DNA of 16,902 nucleotides from an uncultured Clostridia bacterium (GTDB lineage Bacteria > Bacillota > Clostridia > Christensenellales > DUVY01): contig CALAYY010000208.1 of NCBI GenBank assembly GCA_937895465.1, positions 1 through 16,902 of the forward strand, given 5' to 3'. A program made the position numbers and the translations under genes. Below the pieces are notes generated by a model. That model had not been told where the DNA came from, made no database searches, and saw only the letters and a list, made by a program, of their open reading frames with translations. Below, one piece after another: positions 5,886 through 12,052 of this stretch. Positions within the stretch are counted from its first letter, which is position 1. Each line of letters starts with the position of its first letter.

Positions 5886-7766
5886 ATGCAAAAAAAAGAG
5901 TTTAAAGCAGAGTCCAAAAGACTGCTGGAATTGATGATTAATTCTATCTATACCCACAAAGAGATATTCTTGCGAGAGATTATATCTAACGCTAGTGACG
6001 CATTGGATAAGATGTATTACAACGCTTTGACAGACAGCAGTATTTCTTTTGATAAGCAAAATTATTATATAAGAATAAGTATAGACAAGGACAATCGCAC
6101 GCTTACCATTTCGGATACAGGCATTGGTATGACTAAGGAAGAACTAGAAACCAATTTAGGCACTATTGCCAAAAGCGGCTCATATGATTTTAAGCAGACC
6201 AAAGAGAAAAAAGAAGATATCAATATCATAGGACAATTTGGTGTAGGATTTTATTCGGCATTTATGGTTTCAGAACATGTAAAAGTAATAACACGAAGCT
6301 ATAACTCTGAAGAAGCTTATCTATGGCAGTCTGACGGTTCAGACGGCTATACAATAGAGCCTGCATCCAAAGATACTATTGGAACAGATATTATTCTAAA
6401 GATTAAGGACAATACAGAAGAAGAAAAATATGAGGAGTTTTTGGAAGATTACCGCATAAAAGGGCTTGTCAAAAAATATTCGGATTTTATAAGATATCCT
6501 ATTAAGATGCTTACAACTAAAAGCCGAAAGAAAGAAGGCACAGAAAACGAATATGAAGATTATAAGGAAGACGAAACTCTAAACAGCATGGTGCCTATCT
6601 GGCGGAAAAACAAGTCTGAACTAAAAGACGAAGACTATGAAAAGTTTTATGAAGAAAAGCATTACGGCTTTGGAAAACCCTTGTCATATATTCATCAAAA
6701 TGTTGAGGGAGCAACTAATTTTAGAGCAATAATGTATATTCCTGAGCAAGCACCGTATGATTTTTATACCAAAGAGTATCAAAAAGGTCTTGAACTGTAT
6801 TCTAACGGCGTTCTTATTATGAATAAATGTGCGGATTTGCTGCCTGATTATTTTGCTTTTGTTCAGGGTCTTGTTGATAGTGAAAATCTTAGCCTTAATA
6901 TCTCAAGAGAACTTTTACAGCACGACAGACAGCTTCAGTTTATTGCCAAAAAGCTCAAAGAAAAAATCAAATCAGAGCTTATCAGCATACAAAAGAACGA
7001 TAGAGAAAAATACGAAAAGTTTTATAAAAGCTTTGGAAAAACATTAAAATATGGTGTTTATTCTGACTTTGGCATGCACAAAGATGATTTGCAGGATTTG
7101 ATTATGTTTTATTCATCAAAAGAAAAAAAGCAGGTTACTTTGGAGGAATATGTTTCCCGTATGCCAAAAGAGCAAAAATATATTTATTATGCAACAGGTG
7201 AGAGCGTTGAACGTATAGAAAAATTGCCCCAGACAGAAACTGCAAGTGAAAAAGGCTTTGAGATTTTGTTCTTTACAGATGAAATTGACGAGTTTGCAGT
7301 AAAGGTTTTGGGGAAATTTAAGGAAAAAGAATTCAAATCCTTGTCAGAAAGCGGAGATATAGGACTTGATGATGATAAAGATAAAAAAACTCCTAAGGAG
7401 AAAAAAGAAGATAAGGATATTTTTGAGGCGGCAAAAGAAGTCTTAAAAGACAAGGTTAAGGATGTTAGGGCTTCCAACAAGCTAAAAACTCATCCGGTAT
7501 GTATGACTAGCGAAGGTGCATTGTCAATAGAAATGGAAAAGGTTTTGTCTGCTGTACCCAATAACCCTGGTGTAAAGGCAGAGAGAGTACTAGAAATCAA
7601 TACTTCTCATCAAGTATTTGATTCTTTGAAAAACGCCCATAAAACAGATAAAGATAAGTTTGAATTATATGTAAATCTCCTGTATCAGCAGGCAATACTG
7701 ATAGAAGGCTTGTCTGTATCTGACCCTGTGGAATTATCTAATAACATTTGCAAACTTATGGTTTAA
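5886..7766 (+). CDS. htpG: Molecular chaperone HtpG (bacterial Hsp90)
   Basis: HtpG is a cytosolic dimeric ATP-driven chaperone. The protein has 626 residues, a full-length form. The GHKL ATPase domain shows FLREIISNASDALDK with catalytic E31 and Mg-binding N35. It also has SDTGIGM with D77, GTIAKSGS (92-99), the lid motif GQFGVGFYSAF (116-126) and GTDIIL (166-171). The middle domain carries the ATP-contacting arginine R341 in NISRELLQ. A lysine/aspartate-rich stretch at 494-512 precedes the C-terminal dimerisation domain (THPVCMTSEGALSIEMEKVL). AGGAGG at 5874-5879 is 6 bp from the ATG. It appears monocistronic, with its own promoter and two terminators. Confidence 0.98.
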   Translation: MQKKEFKAESKRLLELMINSIYTHKEIFLREIISNASDALDKMYYNALTDSSISFDKQNYYIRISIDKDNRTLTISDTGIGMTKEELETNLGTIAKSGSYDFKQTKEKKEDINIIGQFGVGFYSAFMVSEHVKVITRSYNSEEAYLWQSDGSDGYTIEPASKDTIGTDIILKIKDNTEEEKYEEFLEDYRIKGLVKKYSDFIRYPIKMLTTKSRKKEGTENEYEDYKEDETLNSMVPIWRKNKSELKDEDYEKFYEEKHYGFGKPLSYIHQNVEGATNFRAIMYIPEQAPYDFYTKEYQKGLELYSNGVLIMNKCADLLPDYFAFVQGLVDSENLSLNISRELLQHDRQLQFIAKKLKEKIKSELISIQKNDREKYEKFYKSFGKTLKYGVYSDFGMHKDDLQDLIMFYSSKEKKQVTLEEYVSRMPKEQKYIYYATGESVERIEKLPQTETASEKGFEILFFTDEIDEFAVKVLGKFKEKEFKSLSESGDIGLDDDKDKKTPKEKKEDKDIFEAAKEVLKDKVKDVRASNKLKTHPVCMTSEGALSIEMEKVLSAVPNNPGVKAERVLEINTSHQVFDSLKNAHKTDKDKFELYVNLLYQQAILIEGLSVSDPVELSNNICKLMV

Positions 7767-7782
7767 TAAAAATACAAACTCA

Positions 7783-7812
7783 AAAACGCTGACAAAATCT
7801 TGTCAGCGTTTT
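7783..7812 (+). terminator. Rho-independent terminator 1 after htpG
   Basis: A perfect 12-bp stem AAAACGCTGACA / TGTCAGCGTTTT (7783-7794 and 7801-7812) has a 6-nt loop AAATCT. The T-run is part of the right arm. It begins 17 bp after the htpG stop codon. Confidence 0.8.
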
Positions 7813-7837
7813 AAGGTATCAAAACCCTTGAAATACT

Positions 7838-7868
7838 AAGACCGCCGCAAACGATTTGGCGGTCTTTT
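7838..7868 (+). terminator. Rho-independent terminator 2 after htpG (tandem)
   Basis: A 9-bp stem AAGACCGCC / GGCGGTCTT (7838-7846 and 7858-7866) has an 11-nt loop and ends in TTTT. It lies 25 bp after the first terminator and would act as a back-up that insulates the following AT-rich segment from htpG transcription. Confidence 0.75.
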
Positions 7869-7928
7869 ATATAATAAAATATGCTAGGAAAATTTTAATA
7901 TAGACTTTAAAAGTCATGTACAAATAAC

Positions 7929-7957
7929 TTGATATGCGTATTGACAAATGCTATATA
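7929..7957 (+). promoter_or_regulatory. Promoter of the orphan membrane-protein transcript
   Basis: TTGATA (7929-7934) is followed after 17 bp by TATATA (7952-7957), preceded by an extended -10 TGC (7949-7951). A TTGACA also lies at 7941 and a TATAAT at 7954, giving alternative pairings with poorer spacing. The predicted start near 7965 gives a leader of about 250 nt before the gene at 8213. Confidence 0.5.
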
Positions 7958-7971
7958 ATATATTAATCTAA

Positions 7972-7994
7972 TAAAGAAATATGGTATTTCTTTA
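7972..7994 (+). other. AT-rich hairpin at the start of the leader
   Basis: TAAAGAAATA (7972-7981) and TATTTCTTTA (7985-7994) form a perfect 10-bp stem around a 3-nt loop (TGG). It lies only a few nucleotides after the predicted transcription start. It is not followed by a T-tract, so it is not a terminator; a 5' stabilising hairpin or an operator-like dyad is possible. Confidence 0.5.
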
Positions 7995-8008
7995 GCTAAA
8001 ATTTATAA

Positions 8009-8191
8009 TTAAATAGTATCATAAGTGAAGATTGGTTTGCAACTTACATCGCAATTAATTGGATTAATCAAGATAGATGTCTAATTAAAACCTTAGAAGA
8101 TAAAGACAAGAAGAGTTTAGTCCTTAATGATGTTTTAAAAAACAAAAGAAATGTGTTTAAAATAAGAATAAAGCCATTATGTTCTTTATAA
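8009..8191 (+). pseudogene. Possible remnant coding fragment without a start codon
   Basis: The 446 bp between htpG and the next gene contain two terminators, a promoter, a hairpin and this open stretch. From 8009 to the TAA at 8189-8191 there are 60 open codons with a protein-like composition, for example EDWFATYIAINWINQDR followed by a lysine/leucine-rich segment LEDKDKKSLVLNDVLKNK. The stop before it is at 8006-8008, and there is no ATG, GTG or TTG near its beginning and no ribosome binding site. I do not recognise the family. It may be the tail of a decayed gene; a chance open frame in AT-rich DNA is the alternative. Confidence 0.35.
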
Positions 8192-8212
8192 TATCAAAAA
8201 GGAGACTTTTCT

Positions 8213-8554
8213 ATGAAAAAGCTATTAAATAATCCCAAAATTGTTATCTGCTTTTGTGCTTTTATTATATCAGCAATTGGACTATTAATTATGATGTTAT
8301 TGTGTTTTTTACCTAATTGGCATCCTAGCGGTATTATTACTGCTATTAAAGAATTTGTTCTGGGTATGCCCATAATATTTATCTTTTTATTTATCGGTAC
8401 TGCTTATATGAACTATGAAGGAAGCGGAACTCCTAGAAACATTGCAATTAATTTAGGCTTTCATGCTTTTCTTTTCTTGACTGTTATCTCATTAATTTTA
8501 TTAATATATACTATAGACAAAAGCAAAAAAACAAAACAAGAGATAAAATATTAA
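8213..8554 (+). CDS. Small three-helix membrane protein, unknown function
   Basis: I do not recognise this 113-residue protein. It starts with a short basic segment (MKKLLNNPK), then has three hydrophobic helices at about residues 9-33, 46-67 and 80-101, and ends in a charged tail KSKKTKQEIKY. The positive-inside rule would place the N-terminus and C-terminus on opposite sides for three helices, yet both are basic, so topology is uncertain. The loop after helix 2 reads NYEGSGTPRN. A good AAGGAG (8199-8204) lies 8 bp before the ATG, and a plausible promoter lies about 250 bp upstream. It stands alone between htpG and the convergent rex gene, in DNA more AT-rich than its neighbours, which suggests an acquired or lineage-specific gene. 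Confidence 0.7.
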   Translation: MKKLLNNPKIVICFCAFIISAIGLLIMMLLCFLPNWHPSGIITAIKEFVLGMPIIFIFLFIGTAYMNYEGSGTPRNIAINLGFHAFLFLTVISLILLIYTIDKSKKTKQEIKY

Positions 8555-8646
8555 TACAAAAAAGAAAAGAAAAAATACCTTATTTTTAAAGAATTACGAT
8601 TAAAACATCTTTAAGACCAACGGGAATCAAATAGGTATATAAATTA

Positions 8647-8671
8647 AGAGTCTGTTATTTAAACAGACTCT
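8647..8671 (-). terminator. Probable terminator of rex
   Basis: A perfect 10-bp stem (8647-8656 with 8662-8671, loop ATTTA) begins 18 bp beyond the rex stop. Read on the minus strand it is followed by TAATTTATAT, a broken T-rich tail. On the plus strand it has no T-tract, so it fits rex better than the membrane gene. Confidence 0.55.
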
Positions 8672-8688
8672 CTTGCGATAATTTGATT

Positions 8689-9315
8689 TTATTCTTTTGG
8701 CATATTATCATACTTGTATGCAAGCACCATAAGATTATCTCTTAGATGAACATTTTCAACAATTACATCTTCAGGCACATCAAGATCTACATAACAAAAA
8801 TTAAGTATAGCTTTTATGCCTGCATCTACAACCTGTTTTGCTACTATTGAGCCTTCTTGTGAGGGCACGCACAAGATAGCAAGGTCAGTATTATGTTCTT
8901 TAATAAATTCGGGCAGTTCATTAATAGGAAAGACATGATATCCATTGATATCAGGCATTTCAGCGATATCAAAAACGCCTTCTAATTTGAATCCACGATT
9001 ACGAAACATTCTATGAGATATAAGCGCTTTTCCTCTGTTGCCAGCACCTACTATCATGACCTTCTTTTCTTTATCAAGCCCTAATACTCTTTTTATCTCA
9101 TCATATAGTTCCCTTACATTATAACCGTAACCTTGCTGTCCTGAGATAGTAAAATGTCCCAAATCATGCCGTATCTGTGATGCAGTGACATTCATTTTGT
9201 GTGAGAGTTCACCAGAAGATACCTTCTTAATTCCAACATTCATATAATCGTCAAGGTACCTAAAGTATCTTGGAAGCCTTGCTATTAGTTCCTTGGAAAG
9301 AGTTTTTTCCCCCAT
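8689..9315 (-). CDS. rex: Redox-sensing transcriptional repressor Rex
   Basis: Rex senses the NADH/NAD+ ratio and represses fermentation and reductive-metabolism genes when NADH is low. The protein is 208 residues. The N-terminal winged helix has LPRYFRYLDDYMNVGIKKVSSGEL and VTASQIRHDLGHF, with the wing SGQQGYGYNV (59-67), close to clostridial Rex proteins. The Rossmann NAD(H)-binding domain starts with VMIVGAGNRGKAL (86-98) and continues through GVFDI and the C-terminal swapped helix NLMVLAYKYDN. The ATG is preceded by CGGAGG (minus strand, 9326-9321) 5 bp away. It is the only minus-strand gene in this part and is monocistronic, with its own promoter and a hairpin terminator. Confidence 0.96.
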   Translation of the reverse strand: MGEKTLSKELIARLPRYFRYLDDYMNVGIKKVSSGELSHKMNVTASQIRHDLGHFTISGQQGYGYNVRELYDEIKRVLGLDKEKKVMIVGAGNRGKALISHRMFRNRGFKLEGVFDIAEMPDINGYHVFPINELPEFIKEHNTDLAILCVPSQEGSIVAKQVVDAGIKAILNFCYVDLDVPEDVIVENVHLRDNLMVLAYKYDNMPKE

Positions 9316-9331
9316 GTCAACCTCCGAGTTC

Positions 9332-9356
9332 TATGTTATTAATTTATTATAACATA
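9332..9356. promoter_or_regulatory. Inverted repeat over the rex -10 and transcription start (operator candidate)
   Basis: TATGTTAT (9332-9339) and ATAACATA (9349-9356) are perfect inverted 8-bp arms around a 9-nt spacer. The repeat covers the minus-strand -10 (9346-9351) and the predicted rex start, where a bound protein would block initiation. The spacing does not match the published Rex operator form TTGTTAA-N4-TTAACAA, so the regulator is unassigned. Confidence 0.45.
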
Positions 9357-9374
9357 ATAGTAATTGTTTGACAA
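9346..9374 (-). promoter_or_regulatory. Promoter of rex
   Basis: On the minus strand TTGTCA (9374-9369) is followed after 17 bp by a perfect TATAAT (9351-9346). The rex leader would be about 25 nt. Confidence 0.7.
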
Positions 9375-9396
9375 TATAAGAAAGTGTTTTTCTAAA
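9363..9396 (+). promoter_or_regulatory. Possible divergent plus-strand promoter towards yqfC
   Basis: A perfect TTGACA at 9368-9373 is followed after 17 bp by TCTAAA (9391-9396), a 4-of-6 match. The -35 sits in a dyad ATTGT-TTG-ACAAT (9363-9375) that also supplies the minus-strand -35 of rex. A TATAAT at 9426-9431 with no good -35 is an alternative. In Bacillus, yqfC is expressed from a sporulation (sigma-E) promoter, and no convincing match to that is visible here. Confidence 0.3.
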
Positions 9397-9527
9397 ATTG
9401 TGAGTGTATCGTCAATGATGAATAATATAATAATTAATAAAGTTTTATGTGTTAATAAAAGACTTCTAATTGCCCTGTAAGCCATCATAAAATAAATAGT
9501 ATAAATTGTTAAGGTGCGTTTGAATTT

Positions 9528-9788
9528 ATGGATTTTATGGCAGAACTGTCAAGACTAATAAATTTGCCTGCCGATACTATTTTGCAATACAGATATACCG
9601 TTTTTGGAGGGCGTGCTGTATATGTTGCAGGGCATAAGGGTATCCGGTCTTTTGGCTCAGATGTTATGGAACTGAAAATCGGCAAGCAAAGTTTGGTTAT
9701 TACAGGGCAAAATTTATCAATTAAGCATCTAAGCAATGACGATATGATTATTATAGGCGATATAAATTCGGTTGCTATAAACAAATAA
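9528..9788 (+). CDS. yqfC: YqfC family sporulation-associated protein
   Basis: This 86-residue protein matches the YqfC family, usually about 90 residues and found just before yqfD in spore-forming Firmicutes. The molecular role is unknown. Family features visible are an N-terminal LINLPADTILQYRYTVFGG segment, AVYVAGHKGIRSFGSD, and a C-terminal half of short beta strands (LVITGQNLSIKHLSNDDMII). The protein has no signal peptide. AAGGTG (9511-9516) lies 11 bp before the ATG; an in-frame TAA at 9510-9512 rules out a longer version. It is followed by yqfD after 15 bp, the conserved arrangement. Confidence 0.85.
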   Translation: MDFMAELSRLINLPADTILQYRYTVFGGRAVYVAGHKGIRSFGSDVMELKIGKQSLVITGQNLSIKHLSNDDMIIIGDINSVAINK

Positions 9789-9803
9789 AAAAAAGGCTTA
9801 TAG

Positions 9804-10973
9804 ATGTTTTTAAAAGCTGTTGATTATATATTGGGTAAAAATAAGGTTGAAATAACAGGACTTAATATTGACCGCCTTATCAATGAATTGATTAATAAAG
9901 GCATAGTCCTTAACGATATTCAGCGTGTTTCTCATAGGGTTGTAATAGTTTGTGTCACCGACAAGATGCTCAAAAAGCTGTTGGTTTACATAAAACCTTT
10001 ATGGTATAATGTTACCGTATTATACAACTTTAGTCTTATTAATAGTCTAAAGACTTTGCTGACAAAAAGGCTGGGACTTTTGATGGGATTGATAGCGGCT
10101 ATTGTAATAGTTGCTATATGTAGTCTGTTTGTTTGGGATATCAAAGTAATTGGCAATGAGATAATAAAAGACGATATCGTTTTTGAAAAGCTAGGGGAAT
10201 TAGGCGTTAAAAAAGGCTGTCTTATAAATGATATTGACCGAAAAGAAATTGCCAGAAACCTAACTATTGAGCTTAGCGAGTCCAGCCTTATAAGCATTGA
10301 AATAAAGGGTGTTACACTCATAGTCAATATAAAAGAGCGTATAACAAGACCTGATCAAGACAATCAAGAATTTTCTGATGAGATAGTAAGCGGTTTTGAC
10401 TGTCAGATAACTAAGATAGCTCTACTCAACGGCACTGTTATGGTAAGGTCAGGCGATATAGTAAAAAAGGGCGAAATCTTGGGTGCTGCTTATGAAGATT
10501 ATTATGAGGGAAGTGAAAAAATACGCAAGAGTATAAGGGCAGAAGGAGAATTTTGGGGGAAGGTTTGGTTTACAAGCACAAGATACTGTGCGACTGAGAG
10601 CGTGCAATATAAGCAGACAGGAAATAGTAAAACACATTTTATTTGGGAAATGTTTTTTAAAAACCGCAAAATAAAACCTTCTCCTTATTCATTGTACGAG
10701 TCAAAGTCTGAGGTTATAAAATTAGATTTTTTGTTACCGCTTACCATTTATAAGACAAAATATTATGAGTTAAAGCCTGAACTTGTCGGTATGACACTAG
10801 AACAGGCGCAAGCGTTATATGGAGCTGAAGTTTTGGAAGAAGCTCGCCAAAAGGTAGATAAAGAGGCTGTAATTTTAAATAGCTATATAAGAGCTTATGA
10901 AGAAAACGGACTTATCAGAATTGATGGAGTTGTTGAAACAGAAATGAAGGTGGGTACAAGGCAAAAAAAATAA
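9804..10973 (+). CDS. yqfD: Sporulation protein YqfD
   Basis: This 389-residue protein matches YqfD, a membrane protein of spore-forming Firmicutes always paired with yqfC. An N-terminal cytoplasmic part of about 85 residues is followed by one hydrophobic helix (about 91-110, LGLLMGLIAAIVIVAICSLF). The sequence WDIKVIGNEIIKDD then begins a POTRA-like extracytoplasmic region. The C-terminal part includes RSGDIVKKGEILGAAY and several beta-rich segments. AAAAGG lies 7 bp before the ATG. Its presence, with yqfC, indicates descent from an endospore-forming lineage; it does not prove that this organism sporulates. A 90-bp gap with a promoter separates it from phoH. Confidence 0.9.
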   Translation: MFLKAVDYILGKNKVEITGLNIDRLINELINKGIVLNDIQRVSHRVVIVCVTDKMLKKLLVYIKPLWYNVTVLYNFSLINSLKTLLTKRLGLLMGLIAAIVIVAICSLFVWDIKVIGNEIIKDDIVFEKLGELGVKKGCLINDIDRKEIARNLTIELSESSLISIEIKGVTLIVNIKERITRPDQDNQEFSDEIVSGFDCQITKIALLNGTVMVRSGDIVKKGEILGAAYEDYYEGSEKIRKSIRAEGEFWGKVWFTSTRYCATESVQYKQTGNSKTHFIWEMFFKNRKIKPSPYSLYESKSEVIKLDFLLPLTIYKTKYYELKPELVGMTLEQAQALYGAEVLEEARQKVDKEAVILNSYIRAYEENGLIRIDGVVETEMKVGTRQKK

Positions 10974-11000
10974 TTTAGACGAAAGATTGTTTTTAATATA

Positions 11001-11009
11001 TGATATAAT
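11001..11009 (+). promoter_or_regulatory. Extended -10 promoter candidate before phoH
   Basis: TGATATAAT is an exact extended -10 (TGn followed by TATAAT), about 55 bp before the phoH start. No good -35 is visible at the right distance, which is tolerated for extended -10 promoters. A second TATAAT lies at 11012-11017. Confidence 0.45.
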
Positions 11010-11062
11010 AATATAATAAATACAAATCATACATTTAAAAAAAATGCATACAGGAGAATTTT

Positions 11063-12052
11063 TTGACAGAACACATTAACTTAAATTCAGATAAAATGCT
11101 TACACTTTTTGGAGCATACGATGAGAACATAAGACTTATAAGTGAAAATTACGGTGTCACAATCATACCCAAAGAAAGTTTTGTTGAAATATCAGGAACG
11201 CAAGAAGCGGTATATCAAGCAAAAGAGCTTTTGGACAAGCTGTGCGAATTGATGGATAAAGGTCATGAGATAAATAAAGAAATAATAATTGCAGCAATTG
11301 ACCTTGCTTCGCTTAACAGGCTAAATGAAATAGTCTCAATTAGCACAGAAACAATAGCCGTAACATCCAAAGGCAAACCAGTAAAATGCAAAACCTTAGG
11401 ACAAAAAGAATATGTCAACGCCATAAAAAATAACACTATTGTGTTTGGCACAGGCCCAGCCGGTACAGGCAAGACATATCTGGCGGTAGCTATGGCAGCA
11501 GCGGCGTACAAAAAAAGAGAAGTCGAAAAGATTGTTTTAACTCGTCCTGCTATAGAAGCAGGAGAAAAGCTAGGGTTTTTGCCGGGAGATCTTCAGACCA
11601 AAGTTGATCCGTATTTGAGACCTTTATATGATGCTTTGCAAGAGATGTTTGGATTAGATAACTATGCCAAGCTTTTGGAACGGGGTGTTATAGAGGTAGC
11701 ACCGCTTGCTTATATGCGAGGCCGTACGCTTTCAAATGCCTTTATAATTTTGGATGAGGCACAAAATACAACAATTTTGCAAATGAAGATGTTCTTGACA
11801 AGGTTGGGCAATCAGAGTAAGGTTGTTGTTAACGGAGACACCACTCAGACAGATTTGCCCTTTGGGACAGCGAGCGGACTTTTTCATGCGGCAAAAATCT
11901 TGACAGGCATCAAAGGAATTGCTACAATAACACTTTCGTCAAAAGACATTGTGAGAAATCCTTTGGTTAGAAATATAATTTCTGCCTATGACAATGATAC
12001 CAAGAAATTGGATAAAACCGATGAACGAGATAAAGCAAATAGAAAACAATAA
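11063..12052 (+). CDS. phoH: PhoH family ATPase (PhoH-like, YqfE/YbeZ type)
   Basis: This is a 329-residue P-loop ATPase that is almost always next to ybeY; links to RNA metabolism and ribosome maturation are proposed but not settled. The N-terminal KH-like part (about 1-60) includes ISENYGVTIIPKESFVEISG. The ATPase core carries Walker A GPAGTGKT (131-138), TRPAIEAGEKLGFLPGD (160-176), DPYLRPLYDAL (182-192), Walker B IILDEAQNTT (228-237) and NGDTTQTDLP (257-266). The start is TTG 11063, with AGGAGA 5 bp upstream. The last 32 bases overlap the proposed start of pgpH, suggesting coupled translation. Confidence 0.95.
   Translation: MTEHINLNSDKMLTLFGAYDENIRLISENYGVTIIPKESFVEISGTQEAVYQAKELLDKLCELMDKGHEINKEIIIAAIDLASLNRLNEIVSISTETIAVTSKGKPVKCKTLGQKEYVNAIKNNTIVFGTGPAGTGKTYLAVAMAAAAYKKREVEKIVLTRPAIEAGEKLGFLPGDLQTKVDPYLRPLYDALQEMFGLDNYAKLLERGVIEVAPLAYMRGRTLSNAFIILDEAQNTTILQMKMFLTRLGNQSKVVVNGDTTQTDLPFGTASGLFHAAKILTGIKGIATITLSSKDIVRNPLVRNIISAYDNDTKKLDKTDERDKANRKQ

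Noticed and set aside
8571..8587. AT-only hairpin after the orphan membrane gene as a terminator
   Set aside because: The 7-bp stem has no GC pair and no following T-tract beyond its own arm, so it is too weak to call.
9397..9527. Sigma-E type sporulation promoter for yqfC
   Set aside because: CATAAAAT near 9486 loosely resembles a -10, but no matching -35 at the required distance is visible.
11988..12020. Upstream ATG start extending PgpH by 11 residues into phoH
   Set aside because: No ribosome binding site precedes it, and it would deepen the overlap to 65 bases. It is not fully excluded.
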